From assembly GCA_017521825.1 (NCBI GenBank), contig JAFXBK010000069.1, forward strand, positions 1-35,003: a stretch of 35,003 bases of DNA, read 5' to 3'. The notes beneath the pieces are model-generated. The model was not told the DNA's origin. It did no database searches and saw only the letters and a program-made list of their open reading frames with translations. The stretch comes from Oscillospiraceae bacterium (GTDB lineage Bacteria; Bacillota; Clostridia; Oscillospirales; Ruminococcaceae). A program made the position numbers and the translations under genes. The first letter of the stretch is position 1, and each line of letters opens with the position of its first letter. Shown piece after piece: positions 1-8,627 of the stretch.

Positions 1-1
1 A

Positions 2-250
2 GATGATATCGATATCTTGTCCGAAAAAGGACCGGAATCCGAATGGATAGAAAAAGAAGCTTTTTATGACATAAAAAAACGTATTGCGAACGTTCTTTCC
101 GATTTTGAATTTGAGGTATTGAAGCTTTATCTTGCCGGATATTCATATCGTAAGATCGGCGAAAAGCTTTGCAAAACGGAAAAATCTGTTTCAAACGCTC
201 TTTCCCGAATTCGCAAAAAACTCCGAAGCAGCGGTGCTTTGGAAAAATAA
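2..250 (+). CDS. sigH: SigH-type RNA polymerase sigma factor, C-terminal part (5' end outside window)
   Basis: The frame is open to the left edge, so only the last 82 codons are visible. What remains is a sigma region 4: an acidic linker, then a helix-turn-helix with the pattern FEFEVLKLYLAGYSYRKIGE, followed by a second recognition helix containing KSVSNALSRIRKKL. Region 4 contacts the -35 element of promoters. The wording closely follows the stage 0 sporulation sigma factor SigH of Bacillus and Clostridia, which directs early sporulation and stationary-phase genes. A TTG at 17 is an internal codon here, not a convincing start, because no ribosome binding site precedes it. Sigma-70 family membership is sure; the SigH assignment is by resemblance, since regions 2 and 3 are not visible. 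The other spore genes in the window fit it. Confidence 0.75.
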   Translation, partial: DDIDILSEKGPESEWIEKEAFYDIKKRIANVLSDFEFEVLKLYLAGYSYRKIGEKLCKTEKSVSNALSRIRKKLRSSGALEK

Positions 251-378
251 TTATTTTTGGTATGCGGCCTTTTGGCTGGATATACGAATGCTCCGTGGCA
301 ATCAGGCAACGTCTCTTTTTTAAGCGGTTGTGGTGAACCAAGGGCAAATACATTTATTCAAAAAGAAGAGGTAAAAAC

Positions 379-657
379 ATGTACGAAGACAAAACCTTAG
401 TGTGCAAAGAATGCGGAAAAGAATTCACCTTCACCGCAGGAGAACAGGAATTCTATGCAGAACGCGGATTTGTAAATGAACCCCAGCGCTGCAAAGAATG
501 CCGTGATGCACGCAAGAACAAAATCAAAACCCAGAAGGAAATGTACACCACCACTTGTGCAGCCTGCGGATGCGAAGCAAAAGTTCCCTTCAAACCCAGA
601 GAAGATCGCCCTGTTTATTGCAGCGAATGCTTCGCAAAAATGAAAAACGAAGAATAA
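379..657 (+). CDS. double zinc-ribbon protein (zf-trcl type)
   Basis: A 92-residue soluble protein made of two zinc-binding modules. The first (residues 9-41) has CxxC pairs at C9/C12 and C38/C41 and the stretch EFTFTAGEQEFYAERGF typical of the probable zinc-ribbon family zf-trcl. The second (residues 60-84) has CxxC pairs at C60/C63 and C81/C84 around VPFKPREDRPVYC, a pattern common in small Clostridial zinc proteins. The start ATG follows AGAGG at a normal distance. It is monocistronic: a strong terminator follows within 30 bases. The molecular role is unknown; such proteins are presumed to bind nucleic acid or protein, but nothing here proves it. Family assignment is good, function open. 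Confidence 0.85.
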   Translation: MYEDKTLVCKECGKEFTFTAGEQEFYAERGFVNEPQRCKECRDARKNKIKTQKEMYTTTCAACGCEAKVPFKPREDRPVYCSECFAKMKNEE

Positions 658-680
658 TTTCTGATATTTTTCAGTTGAAT

Positions 681-717
681 AAAAAATCCCCGACCTTTCC
701 GGTCGGGGATTTTTTTA
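681..717. terminator. bidirectional rho-independent terminator
   Basis: A perfect 10-bp stem (ATCCCCGACC at 686-695 against 701-710) with loop TTTCC is flanked by an A run on the left and a T run on the right. It ends the zinc-ribbon gene on the plus strand and the five-gene comEC unit on the minus strand. Confidence 0.95.
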
Positions 718-1809
718 TCCGATAAATTCAAGTTTTTCAAAATCTATTCCGGAAACAAAAGCGGAGGTGCTGTAAGCAAAAAGAACATGGTCGTAATCCG
801 AAACGGAAATTCTTGAAAGAAGTTTTTCTTCCGCAAGGTTAAGCTCAACAAAAGTTATCCTTTCAAAATTTGTAACAAGGAACGGAAGCCAGCTTTTCGC
901 GCTTTCGTCCCCGAAGATTAAAATGGATTTCCGTTCGCCGATGCTTTCCGGGGAAGTTATTTCCATAACCGGCGAAATTCCGCCGAAGATCATATCCGTT
1001 TTGTCCGTAAAATTGTTTTCGTTAAAAACAAAAAGGCTTTCCGAAATTCTTACGGAACCGTCGTTTTTCCGGTGCTCAAGAATAACATTCTTGTTTTTTT
1101 CGTGCTCATAAAACGAAATAAAATCCGGGGAGGAATATTGCTTTAAAAAATCCGTTGCAAGGCTTCCGTAAAAACCGTGGGCGGCGTAAATTGCGGAAAA
1201 GGAATCCATTTTGTTCTGTTCAATTCCAAGGCGGTTGCAAAGTTCGCCGTAAATATAATATCCGCCGAGGGAAGTGGGAAGGTTTTCCGTATGGTAAAAA
1301 ATATATTCGCCCCGGTGGTCATAAAGAGTCTGATAAATATCGGTGGTGCGGACCTTTCCTTCAAATTCCGAATACATGTTGTTTATCATGTTTCGCTGGT
1401 TATAAATATCTTTTCCGGAAAAATTGTCGATTTCCTGCTGAAGAATTACCGAGGCGGAAGGAATGAGCATAACATAGGGCCTTATCTGATTTTTTTCCGA
1501 AAAACCGAGAATATAGTTCTTTGCGGAAGAAAAAATTCGGGAAGTGGGCTTTTTGATATCAAGAAGAAGGCTTCCTTCGCTTCCGATATAAATATCTTCG
1601 AAATGCCTTACGCCGGAAAAATAGCGGATGGTGTCCATAAGTCCGGAAAATTCCTCCCGGAACGGAACGTTTTCGGAAAGGGTATGCTCAATTTCTTCGA
1701 AAGAAAGTTCTTCCAGAAAAGGTTTTTCCGCCGAAAAAATGTTCTTGAGCATGGCCGTGCTCATGGTGAGCACCATCGCAACTATAAGAAATGCGGCCAG
1801 TTTTTTCAT
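715..1809 (-). CDS. DHHW-family protein with degenerate DHHW motif, partner of MBOAT acyltransferase
   Basis: A 364-residue secreted or membrane-anchored protein: MKKL start, one hydrophobic segment at about residues 5-24, then an extracytoplasmic domain. Position beside an MBOAT gene, length and the fold pattern around residues 160-190 (DHR then FYHT then GGYYIY) match the DHHW family, which acts with MBOAT proteins in O-acylation of extracellular polymers. In the family the block usually reads TDHHWT. Here residues 174-179 read TENLPT, so the putative catalytic Asp, both His and the Trp are absent; I checked this on the DNA. The chosen ATG at 1809 follows AAAGGAGG (1819-1826); a TTG at 1830 lies just upstream of that Shine-Dalgarno sequence and would read through it, so it is unlikely. 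Last gene of the comEC unit. Family call rests on context and partial motif match; enzymatic activity is doubtful. Confidence 0.7.
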   Translation of the reverse strand: MKKLAAFLIVAMVLTMSTAMLKNIFSAEKPFLEELSFEEIEHTLSENVPFREEFSGLMDTIRYFSGVRHFEDIYIGSEGSLLLDIKKPTSRIFSSAKNYILGFSEKNQIRPYVMLIPSASVILQQEIDNFSGKDIYNQRNMINNMYSEFEGKVRTTDIYQTLYDHRGEYIFYHTENLPTSLGGYYIYGELCNRLGIEQNKMDSFSAIYAAHGFYGSLATDFLKQYSSPDFISFYEHEKNKNVILEHRKNDGSVRISESLFVFNENNFTDKTDMIFGGISPVMEITSPESIGERKSILIFGDESAKSWLPFLVTNFERITFVELNLAEEKLLSRISVSDYDHVLFAYSTSAFVSGIDFEKLEFIG

Positions 1810-1847
1810 CGGCAAAAACCTCCTTTCCAAAAAACAAAATAAAAATA

Positions 1848-3173
1848 TCAGATAAGTTCCGCCGTTATAAAGATAATCAAAAGCGCGCTTTCCAAAACGG
1901 CAACGGTGCTGTAAAGCGCCGGAGATTTTTTACGGAGATAGTTTATAAACATGCTGAAAAGGCTCAGCATGAAGAACGCGCCGACCATAAGCAAAAGGAC
2001 GTTTTGTGAAACAATATAGGACGTTCCGTCGGTGATTATCGGAACATCTATTCCGAACATGGCTTTAAAAGAAGTAAGGAAAAAGCCGGTTTCGGAAGAG
2101 GAAAAAATCACCATCGAAAACATTGTTACCGCAAAGGTGTAAATTCTTGTGAAGGTAACGGGGATTTTTTTAAGAAGGCGGTTAAGGAAAAGTTCTTCGA
2201 TTATAACAAAAACCGCAATGTAAATTCCCCAGATGATGAAGTTCATTTCTATTCCGAACCAGATTCCGCAAAGCATGGAAATAAGAACGGTGTTAACAAT
2301 AAACTGCGGCCGGGAATTTTTATCGTTTCTTAAAACGTCGTAAACGTAGTGGCGGAAAAATCCGGTTACGGTCATGTTAAAACGGTCGAGAAAATCCGAA
2401 ACGGAAGGGCTTTGGAACGGGAAATAAAAGTTTTGCGGAAGATCCATTCCAAAACATCTTCCAAGGCCTCTTGCCATATCGCAAAAGCCGGAAAGATCGA
2501 AAAAAATCATCATGGAAAAAACGACCATATCAAGCCATGCGCCGATTACGGAAATTTCCTCGGAATTTGATGCCAGAAGGTTTTCGTGAAGCTTTGCAAG
2601 GGGAAGAGCAAGAACAACGTATTTTCCAAGGCCGCGGATGAAGAAATAAAGGCCGTTTCCGGTTTCGGAAAGGGAAAATTTTTCGCTGCTTGGAAGAAAT
2701 TTAAGGTTTTTTGCCCTTATAAGAGGACCCCTTGAAAGTTTTCCGAAAAACGCAAGGAAAACGACAAAATCCGAAAAGGAAGAAAATTCTTCCGCTTCGC
2801 CTTTATAAAAATCAACAAAATATCCTATGGCGGTGAAGGAAATTACCATTGCCGCAAAAGGCGAAAAACCGCCGGAAAGCTGGTTGGAAACGGAAAAAAC
2901 AATTATTACCGCCGCGTTGAACGCTATTGCAAAAACAAGAAGAGCCCTTTTTATTTTCGCCTTTTCAAAATTCGCGGACATCGCCTTCGAAAGGATGAAC
3001 AAAAGGATTATATCCGCAAGGAAAAAAACAAAATTTTCCGGTTGGGAAAAACCGATGAACCCAAGGGAAACAGCGGCAACAACGGAGTTTTTAAGTTTTT
3101 TCGGGGCTATGTTAAAAAGAATAAGCGCCGCCGGCAGAAAAAGATATAAAAATGTAAGGCTGTTGAATCCCAT
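1848..3173 (-). CDS. MBOAT (AlgI/DltB-like) membrane O-acyltransferase homologue lacking catalytic His
   Basis: A 441-residue polytopic membrane protein with about ten or more hydrophobic segments. The AlgI-type core is recognisable: FDLSGFCDMARGLGRCFGMD then PQNFYFPF at about 225-253, matching the usual DFSGYSDIAxGxxxxFG...NFxxPY. AlgI proteins pass acyl groups across the membrane for acetylation of polysaccharides. Two conserved His sites are changed: the usual RWHISL block is RFNMTV (N266), and the near-invariant GLWHG is GIWFG (F306). The usual FRDY is FRHY (H275). All were checked on the DNA. The ATG at 3173 has AAAGGAGG upstream, at rather wide spacing. The DHHW partner lies 38 bases downstream. 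Membership in MBOAT is firm; it is probably a pseudoenzyme or has a changed chemistry, which is my inference. Confidence 0.88.
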   Translation of the reverse strand: MGFNSLTFLYLFLPAALILFNIAPKKLKNSVVAAVSLGFIGFSQPENFVFFLADIILLFILSKAMSANFEKAKIKRALLVFAIAFNAAVIIVFSVSNQLSGGFSPFAAMVISFTAIGYFVDFYKGEAEEFSSFSDFVVFLAFFGKLSRGPLIRAKNLKFLPSSEKFSLSETGNGLYFFIRGLGKYVVLALPLAKLHENLLASNSEEISVIGAWLDMVVFSMMIFFDLSGFCDMARGLGRCFGMDLPQNFYFPFQSPSVSDFLDRFNMTVTGFFRHYVYDVLRNDKNSRPQFIVNTVLISMLCGIWFGIEMNFIIWGIYIAVFVIIEELFLNRLLKKIPVTFTRIYTFAVTMFSMVIFSSSETGFFLTSFKAMFGIDVPIITDGTSYIVSQNVLLLMVGAFFMLSLFSMFINYLRKKSPALYSTVAVLESALLIIFITAELI

Positions 3174-3193
3174 TTTTTCGGTGGCGCCTCCTT

Positions 3194-3805
3194 TCAGTTT
3201 TCTTTGATTTTTTCAATAACGGAAACAAGTTCCGCTTCGGTTGTGATTATCGGTAAAATTTCCGCAAGGGAATTTGCGGAAAGCATTTTCGGAAGGGAAA
3301 AATATTCACAGATTTTTCTCCGGATTTCGGAAGAATTTGTTTTTCCGGAAAGACCGATTTCAAAAAGGAAAGTTTTGCGAAAAGGTTCGGTCCTTTCGGA
3401 ATTTCCGCTTTCCGGGTCAATTCCGGCTTTTTTAAAGGCGGAAAGCAAAACGTCGGTGGTCATTCCCTCGACCCCGATAAGATTTTCCTTGCCGGGTTTT
3501 GCCTTGCGTTTTTCTTTTCCGGAAACGTTTGGGATAAAAACGTTTTTTATATTCGCTTTCGGAACGGCGGAGGAAAGATAGTGCCGGAGGCGAAAACCCG
3601 CGGAATCCGAATCCGTAAGGATTATTATTCCGTTTTTTTCGGCAATTCTGCGGATAAGCGCAAGGCGGTCCTTGTTGTTGTAAATCCGAAATCCGCCAAG
3701 CTCGATTATGTTTGCATCAAAAAGCGGCGCAAGGCGGATTTTGTCATATTTTCCTTCAACAACAATGGTTTCCTTTATTTTAATACGTTTTTGTGAATTT
3801 TCCAT
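3194..3805 (-). CDS. Toprim-domain RNase M5-like protein (DUF4093)
   Basis: A 203-residue protein with an N-terminal Toprim domain. VVEGKYDKIRL at about 15-25 holds the catalytic Glu, and ILTDSDSAGFRLR at about 61-73 holds the DxD metal-binding pair. The rest, with GKEKRKAKPGKENLIGVEG and a C-terminal helical part, matches Clostridial RNase M5-like proteins with a DUF4093 tail. RNase M5 matures 5S rRNA in Bacillus subtilis; whether this paralogue type does so is not established. Start ATG follows GGAGG closely. It sits 10 bases after holA, so it is probably cotranscribed and translated from a unit rich in nucleic-acid genes. Domain call is firm; substrate is inferred. Confidence 0.88.
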   Translation of the reverse strand: MENSQKRIKIKETIVVEGKYDKIRLAPLFDANIIELGGFRIYNNKDRLALIRRIAEKNGIIILTDSDSAGFRLRHYLSSAVPKANIKNVFIPNVSGKEKRKAKPGKENLIGVEGMTTDVLLSAFKKAGIDPESGNSERTEPFRKTFLFEIGLSGKTNSSEIRRKICEYFSLPKMLSANSLAEILPIITTEAELVSVIEKIKEN

Positions 3806-3815
3806 GAATCCTCCG

Positions 3816-4901
3816 TTATTTTATGGAGAAAAGTTTTGCAACGGTTTCGTCAAGAATTATGTCCGCGTTTCCGCCGGTGCTTTTCATGCGCTGTTCCGCA
3901 TCAAGAAGGGTGTTGATGCATTCCAGAAGCGCTTCAAAGGAATATCTGCTCTGGGCGGTCAGCGCCTTATCAATAAGGAACTGGCGGGGTTTGGGGTAGC
4001 TTTTTGGGAAATCCGCCGCAATATCAAATTTTGTTTTTCCGGAGGAACGGGCGGCTTTTGCCCGGAACATATCAATATACATTCCGGAAAGAATATTAAG
4101 GATAAGCGGGGCGGATTCGCCCATTTCCCTAAGTTCCTGAAGAACCGAAAAAGCGCCGGAACGGTCTTTTGCGGAAATTTTTGCCGAAAGGTCAAAAACC
4201 TTTGCGTCCGGGGTCGCGCAGGTCATAAGGTCGATATCCGCCTTTGTGATAATTCCGGTGCCGCGATATTCCGCAACCTTCCGGGCTTCGTTCATCAAAA
4301 GGGCGGAATCGCTTCCGCAGCGTTCCACCATATAGGCGCAAAGGTCCCGGTGGATGCTGCATTTATATTTTGCACAGGTTTTTTCGATAATGGTGCAAAG
4401 TTCGGCGGCGGTGGGCGTTTCGCATTTTATAACGCCGCCTTCGGATTTGTCGATAAGTTTTTTAAGGGATTCGATACGGTTTTTCTTTCCGGTTTTGCTT
4501 TCGCTTTTGGATTTGGAATCCTTTTTCGGTTCGGTTTCCAAAGAAAAAAACGCAAAAACAAGAACGGTGGAACCGCCCATTTCCGAAACTTCGGTAACAA
4601 GCTGTTCAAATTTTTTAAATTCGTTTTCGCCCATGCTTCCAAAAGGAAGATCCTCGCAGATAACGCATCTTCTTCCGCCGCCGAAGGTAATTTCGAACGC
4701 GGCATCCCCAACGGTATCCGCGGAAACATTTCCGGAAAAACGGTGGGTATCAAAACCCGTTCCGCCCTCGGTGGTCATGGAAACGATTTTGTTAAGAATG
4801 GTGCGCTTGCGCTGGTCGTCGCTGCCGCCGATGAAATAGCATGGCAGCGGAACGCCGATTCTCAGATGGCGGCGAACTTCTTCCATATCTTTAAAAATCA
4901 T
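3816..4901 (-). CDS. holA: DNA polymerase III subunit delta
   Basis: A 361-residue clamp-loader subunit; delta opens the beta clamp during replication. The N-terminal AAA+-like fold begins with PCYFIGGSDDQRKRTILNKI (about 19-38), where the family has a degenerate nucleotide site. A middle stretch AKVFDLSAKISAKDR and the C-terminal helical collar with AAADFPK-like and SYPKPRQFLI segments match HolA. A low-complexity Lys/Ser-rich insert (KKDSKSKSESKTGKK, about 125-139) is unusual and probably a flexible loop. The start ATG overlaps the comEC stop as ATGA, indicating translational coupling. comEC-holA order is common in Firmicutes. Confident. Confidence 0.93.
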   Translation of the reverse strand: MIFKDMEEVRRHLRIGVPLPCYFIGGSDDQRKRTILNKIVSMTTEGGTGFDTHRFSGNVSADTVGDAAFEITFGGGRRCVICEDLPFGSMGENEFKKFEQLVTEVSEMGGSTVLVFAFFSLETEPKKDSKSKSESKTGKKNRIESLKKLIDKSEGGVIKCETPTAAELCTIIEKTCAKYKCSIHRDLCAYMVERCGSDSALLMNEARKVAEYRGTGIITKADIDLMTCATPDAKVFDLSAKISAKDRSGAFSVLQELREMGESAPLILNILSGMYIDMFRAKAARSSGKTKFDIAADFPKSYPKPRQFLIDKALTAQSRYSFEALLECINTLLDAEQRMKSTGGNADIILDETVAKLFSIK

Positions 4902-7042
4902 CCGGCAACGCTTCCTTTCTTTAAAATTCCGTCAAAAGCGAAAAAGCTTGCTTCCCCGTTTTTAAGGGTTATTATTTCGTTTGTTCCGCTGTAATAACCG
5001 CCAAGTTTGCGAAGAACAAGATAATCGCACCGAAGAACAGAAAAATCTTCCGGCGAAACACCGTCAAGAATAACGATATCCGCCTTCCTGAACTTCGGTT
5101 CCATATCCATTATATCACATTCTGAAAAAATGTATAGAAGGCGAACGCCATTTATCTCAAAAGCCACGGCGGAACCGGGAAGAATTTTTACATAAGCATC
5201 TTCGGAAAAACAAAAACTTCCTTCGGAAACCTTTTCGGAAAATTCAAATCTTCCGATGGAATCTTCCCCGCTTAAAAAAGCTTTTTCGGGGTTTGCCGAA
5301 TCAACTATTGCGTATTCGGCGGAATCCGCAAGAGGGTTTAAACTTATAACAGTTTTAAAACCGGAATTCGGAAAATGAAGGTTAAAAACGTCGCCGCTTT
5401 CGGCCTTGTTTGCAATGAGCACGGAATCTTTTCCTTTTGAGCACGAAATTGCGGTTCCGTGCTCAAGGGCGGTTACTTTTATTTCCGCAACGCCGGAAAA
5501 GAAAACAAAATCCAGAAAAAGGCCGAAAACAAGGACAAAAACCGCGGCCAGAACGGAATGTTTTATAAGTTTTAGATTTTTAAGAACAATAATCGGAACA
5601 AAAACCAAAACCGCCGCGCCGAAAAGCCAGATGTAAAACCAGCTTTCCGAAACATCGATATAGGAAAAGGTAAAGCCGGAGAAAAATTCGGCAATCATAA
5701 AAAGCGCCTTTTCGCATAGGGAAGCGGCAAAGGCCGTTCCGGCGGCGGCAAAACCAAGGAAGGGAAAAAGCCCGAGAAAAACAGTTGCTATTCCAAAAAT
5801 AATCGAGTATTGGGTAAAAAATCCGGCAAAAAGGTTTGAAAAAGGCGAAACCAAAGAAACTTTTTCAAAAACAACCGCGGAAACAGGAAGGACGGAAAGA
5901 AAAGCAACGGTGCTTACGCAAAAACTTTCCGCAAGATATTTTACAAAGGAATTTTCCTCCGCCTTAAGAATTTTAATTATAAATGCTTTAAAAGGCGGCG
6001 CAAAAATAACAATGGCGCCGCAGGAAAAAACGGACATTAAAAAACCAACGTCGCAGGCGGCAAACGGATCTAACAAAAGAATTACGATTATTGCGGCGCC
6101 AAGGTTTTCCACCGGCTTTGAACCGGAAAAGAAAATTTTGGTAAGATAATGAAAAATAAGCATAAAACCGGAGCGCAAAACCGACATTCCAAGCCCGCAA
6201 AGAAACATATAAAATATGATAAAAACAATCAGGAAAGCGGATTTTGCGTTTTTGGAAAAGTTTTTAAGCCGAAGAAATTTAAAAAGCTTTTCCAGAAGGT
6301 CAACTATTATAACCATGTGCATTCCGGAAACGGCAAGGATATGGCTCATTCCGCTTTTGCGGAAAGCGCTTGTAATTTCGGTGTCAAGTTCGCCCCTTGT
6401 TCCAATCAGAAGCTGTTCGGTAAAAGGCGCGTGCCAATCGAAAAAGAATTTATAAATAACGGAAGAAATTTTTTCCCGGACGGAGTTTATATAAAATCCG
6501 AAAGAAGAACGGTCTTTTCCGGTTACCTCAATGGGCGAATTTGTGTAGGCGTAAATTTTTATTTTTCCGGAGCAGTCTGCAAGGATTTCGCTGAATTCAT
6601 CTTCGTTTTGCACGCGGAAAGTTACTTCGCAGGAAACTTTGTCGTAAGGTTCGGCAAAATTTTCGTCCCATCCGGAAACAAGAACGGTGATTTTTTGCGC
6701 CGCGCCTTCGGCATCAACGGAATCGGTTTTTATTTTAAAAACAGGGTTTCCGCCTTTGGCGGAAACTTCGGTAACCGTTCCGGTAATCTCGGCGGAAACT
6801 CCGTCAAGACCGAGGGCGGGGTAAAAACCGAAAAAGATATTTGCGGAAACGATTGCGAAACCGATTGCGGAAGAAAGCAAAAGCGCGGAAATTTTGCGGT
6901 ATTTTTTGCCGAAAAGAAAAAATCCAAAGCTTCCGAGAATAAGGCAAAATGCAAAAACAACCGAAATTTTCAAAGGGATAAACGCCGCGCAAAAGGCGGA
7001 AAAAAGCATTATAAAAGCAAAAAACGTAACAAAATACGCCAA
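4898..7042 (-). CDS. comEC: ComEC/Rec2 competence channel protein with degenerate metallo-beta-lactamase domain
   Basis: A 714-residue membrane protein. Residues 1-75 hold hydrophobic segments, 80-145 an OB-like domain, and about 200-500 the competence domain with HILAVSGMHM at 234-243 and many membrane helices. The family forms the channel for single-stranded DNA uptake. The C-terminal 515-714 region corresponds to the metallo-beta-lactamase-like nuclease domain, but LDVGQGD is replaced by LEHGTAI and the metal motif SHxHxDH by SLNPLADS (567-574), so three of the metal-binding His are missing. Start is TTG with AAAGGAGG ten bases upstream. First gene of the unit that includes holA, M5-like, MBOAT and DHHW. 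Channel family call is firm; nuclease function is unlikely. Confidence 0.93.
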   Translation of the reverse strand: MAYFVTFFAFIMLFSAFCAAFIPLKISVVFAFCLILGSFGFFLFGKKYRKISALLLSSAIGFAIVSANIFFGFYPALGLDGVSAEITGTVTEVSAKGGNPVFKIKTDSVDAEGAAQKITVLVSGWDENFAEPYDKVSCEVTFRVQNEDEFSEILADCSGKIKIYAYTNSPIEVTGKDRSSFGFYINSVREKISSVIYKFFFDWHAPFTEQLLIGTRGELDTEITSAFRKSGMSHILAVSGMHMVIIVDLLEKLFKFLRLKNFSKNAKSAFLIVFIIFYMFLCGLGMSVLRSGFMLIFHYLTKIFFSGSKPVENLGAAIIVILLLDPFAACDVGFLMSVFSCGAIVIFAPPFKAFIIKILKAEENSFVKYLAESFCVSTVAFLSVLPVSAVVFEKVSLVSPFSNLFAGFFTQYSIIFGIATVFLGLFPFLGFAAAGTAFAASLCEKALFMIAEFFSGFTFSYIDVSESWFYIWLFGAAVLVFVPIIVLKNLKLIKHSVLAAVFVLVFGLFLDFVFFSGVAEIKVTALEHGTAISCSKGKDSVLIANKAESGDVFNLHFPNSGFKTVISLNPLADSAEYAIVDSANPEKAFLSGEDSIGRFEFSEKVSEGSFCFSEDAYVKILPGSAVAFEINGVRLLYIFSECDIMDMEPKFRKADIVILDGVSPEDFSVLRCDYLVLRKLGGYYSGTNEIITLKNGEASFFAFDGILKKGSVAG

Positions 7043-7068
7043 TTTTGGTCCGCCTCCTTTTCCTATTA

Positions 7069-7097
7069 ATTATGCCAAATCCAAAAGGTTTTTTCAA
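7069..7097 (-). promoter_or_regulatory. sigma-A type promoter of comEC unit
   Basis: Reading the minus strand, TTGAAA (7097-7092), a 17-base spacer and CATAAT (7074-7069) lie 27 bases before the comEC start. It lies just past the terminator of the MATE gene, where a promoter is expected. Confidence 0.6.
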
Positions 7098-7103
7098 TAG
7101 AAA

Positions 7104-7135
7104 AAGAAAAAAGCGTCCGCTTCGCGGACGCCCGG
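7104..7135 (-). terminator. terminator of the MATE gene
   Basis: Stem GCGTCCG (7113-7119) with CGGACGC (7125-7131); on the minus strand it is followed by a run of T residues. It separates the MATE gene from the comEC promoter. Confidence 0.9.
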
Positions 7136-7142
7136 TTTTTAT

Positions 7143-8516
7143 TTAATTTTCTTCGATTGGGTGAACGGTTATGTCGCGGATCCATTTTCCGCTTCTTAAA
7201 CGGATAAAGCTCATGATGTTCTTTAAGAATTCATCGGAACGAAGCATTATATAAACAAACGGCGGCGCCCAGCCAAGAACAAGCCCGACTAACGCTCCAA
7301 GGGGAATTGCAACGGTCCAAAGGAAAAAAACGTCCACGAACATTGCGGTTTTTGTGTCGCCGCCGCCGCGGAAAATTCCGACAACGTACTGAACGGACAT
7401 GGACTGGAAAACAATTATAATCGCATAGGAAACGATAAGGTCATAGGCAAGAGCCTTTGTTTCCGCGGAAACTTCGTAAAAATTTATAACCGGTCCGCGG
7501 ATTATCATAAGCAAAAAGGCGGAAATAACGCCCATAATCGCGGAAATAAGAACAATGGTTTTTGCTTTGTTAAGGATAATTTCCTTGTTTTCGCCTCTTC
7601 CGATGGAGTTTCCGATAACAACGGAAGTTGCGTTGCCCATTCCGGAAACAACGACCCAGACGCATTGCCAGATTATGTTTGCAATGCTGTTTGCGGAAAC
7701 AAATTCGGTGCTGATGTGGCCGATTATCATGGAAAGCGCGGAAGTTCCGATGCTCCATATAGCTTCGTTAAGAACAACGGGCACGCCGGTTTTTAAAAAT
7801 GCGCCGAGATAATCCCTTACCGGAACAAAAAGATCCCGGAAGGTATAATGGATTTTCTTTTCAAAGAAAGCAAGATAGATAAGAAGAATAATAAATTCAA
7901 CAACCCTTGCAACGGCGGTGGCAATGGCGGCGCCGCGGATTCCAAGTTCCGGCGCGCCAAGGTTTCCGAAGATAAGGACCCAGTTGAGGGAAACGTTTAC
8001 AATAAGGGAAGAAAGATAGATTACTATGGAAATTTTTACAACGTGGGCGGAACGCAAAACCGAAGCCATTGCGTTGGTAATTGAATAAAAAGGATAGGCC
8101 CAGCCGATTATCCTAAGGTAGCTTGCGCCGGCTTCAATAACCTCAAGGTCGTCCGAATACCAACTCATAACCGTTTCGGGAATACAGATTGCCAGAGCGG
8201 AAGCAACAAGGCTTATAAAAGCCGCAAGGCGAAGCATTATCGTTATTACCCGCTTCATGGAATAAATATCGTCCTTGCCCCAATATTGCGAAGCAAAAAC
8301 CATTGCGGCGGAAGTTACGCCGAAGGTTATTATCATAAGGATAAAGAAAAGCTGGTTGGCAAGGTTTGCGCCGGAAAGGGCAATTTCGCCGACTTTTCCG
8401 AGCATAAGCGAGTCCGCAAGGCTTACGGTGAAAGTGATAAAGTTTTGCGCCGCAATTGGAAGCGTTATTGAAAACAAAACTTTATAAAAGTTTTTATCTT
8501 TTATTAAAAATGACAT
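7143..8516 (-). CDS. MATE family multidrug/sodium antiporter
   Basis: A 457-residue protein with about twelve membrane helices in two homologous halves, as in the NorM/DinF branch of MATE exporters. Typical elements are LADSLMLGKVGEIALSGANL (about 33-52), IGNSIGRGENKE in the second half, and FRGGGDTKTAMFVD near residues 375-390. Such proteins expel cationic drugs or metabolites using ion gradients; the substrate cannot be predicted. ATG start follows GGAGG at short spacing. It has its own terminator and appears monocistronic. Confident at family level. Confidence 0.92.
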   Translation of the reverse strand: MSFLIKDKNFYKVLFSITLPIAAQNFITFTVSLADSLMLGKVGEIALSGANLANQLFFILMIITFGVTSAAMVFASQYWGKDDIYSMKRVITIMLRLAAFISLVASALAICIPETVMSWYSDDLEVIEAGASYLRIIGWAYPFYSITNAMASVLRSAHVVKISIVIYLSSLIVNVSLNWVLIFGNLGAPELGIRGAAIATAVARVVEFIILLIYLAFFEKKIHYTFRDLFVPVRDYLGAFLKTGVPVVLNEAIWSIGTSALSMIIGHISTEFVSANSIANIIWQCVWVVVSGMGNATSVVIGNSIGRGENKEIILNKAKTIVLISAIMGVISAFLLMIIRGPVINFYEVSAETKALAYDLIVSYAIIIVFQSMSVQYVVGIFRGGGDTKTAMFVDVFFLWTVAIPLGALVGLVLGWAPPFVYIMLRSDEFLKNIMSFIRLRSGKWIRDITVHPIEEN

Positions 8517-8585
8517 ATTGCCTCCGAAAATTCAAAATTTAAACATAATTATTTATTTTATAACTTTTTATAACAGATATCAATA

Positions 8586-8616
8586 AAAAAAGGACGGAAA
8601 ATCCGTCCTTTTTTAT
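8586..8616. terminator. bidirectional terminator
   Basis: Stem AAAGGACGGA (8589-8598) with its complement TCCGTCCTTT (8602-8611), flanked by A and T runs. It ends the lipoprotein gene on the minus strand. Confidence 0.9.
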
Positions 8617-8627
8617 TTTTTTAAAAA

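Noticed and set aside
251..378. Possible tRNA or riboswitch between sigH and the zinc-ribbon gene
   Set aside because: Short GC-rich blocks are present, but no cloverleaf, no known riboswitch core and no clear terminator were found.
3708..4994. A 428-codon plus-strand frame, and similar ones at 6149-7069 and 23694-24812
   Set aside because: Shadows of holA, comEC and gldA caused by the same codon bias; no supporting start signals.
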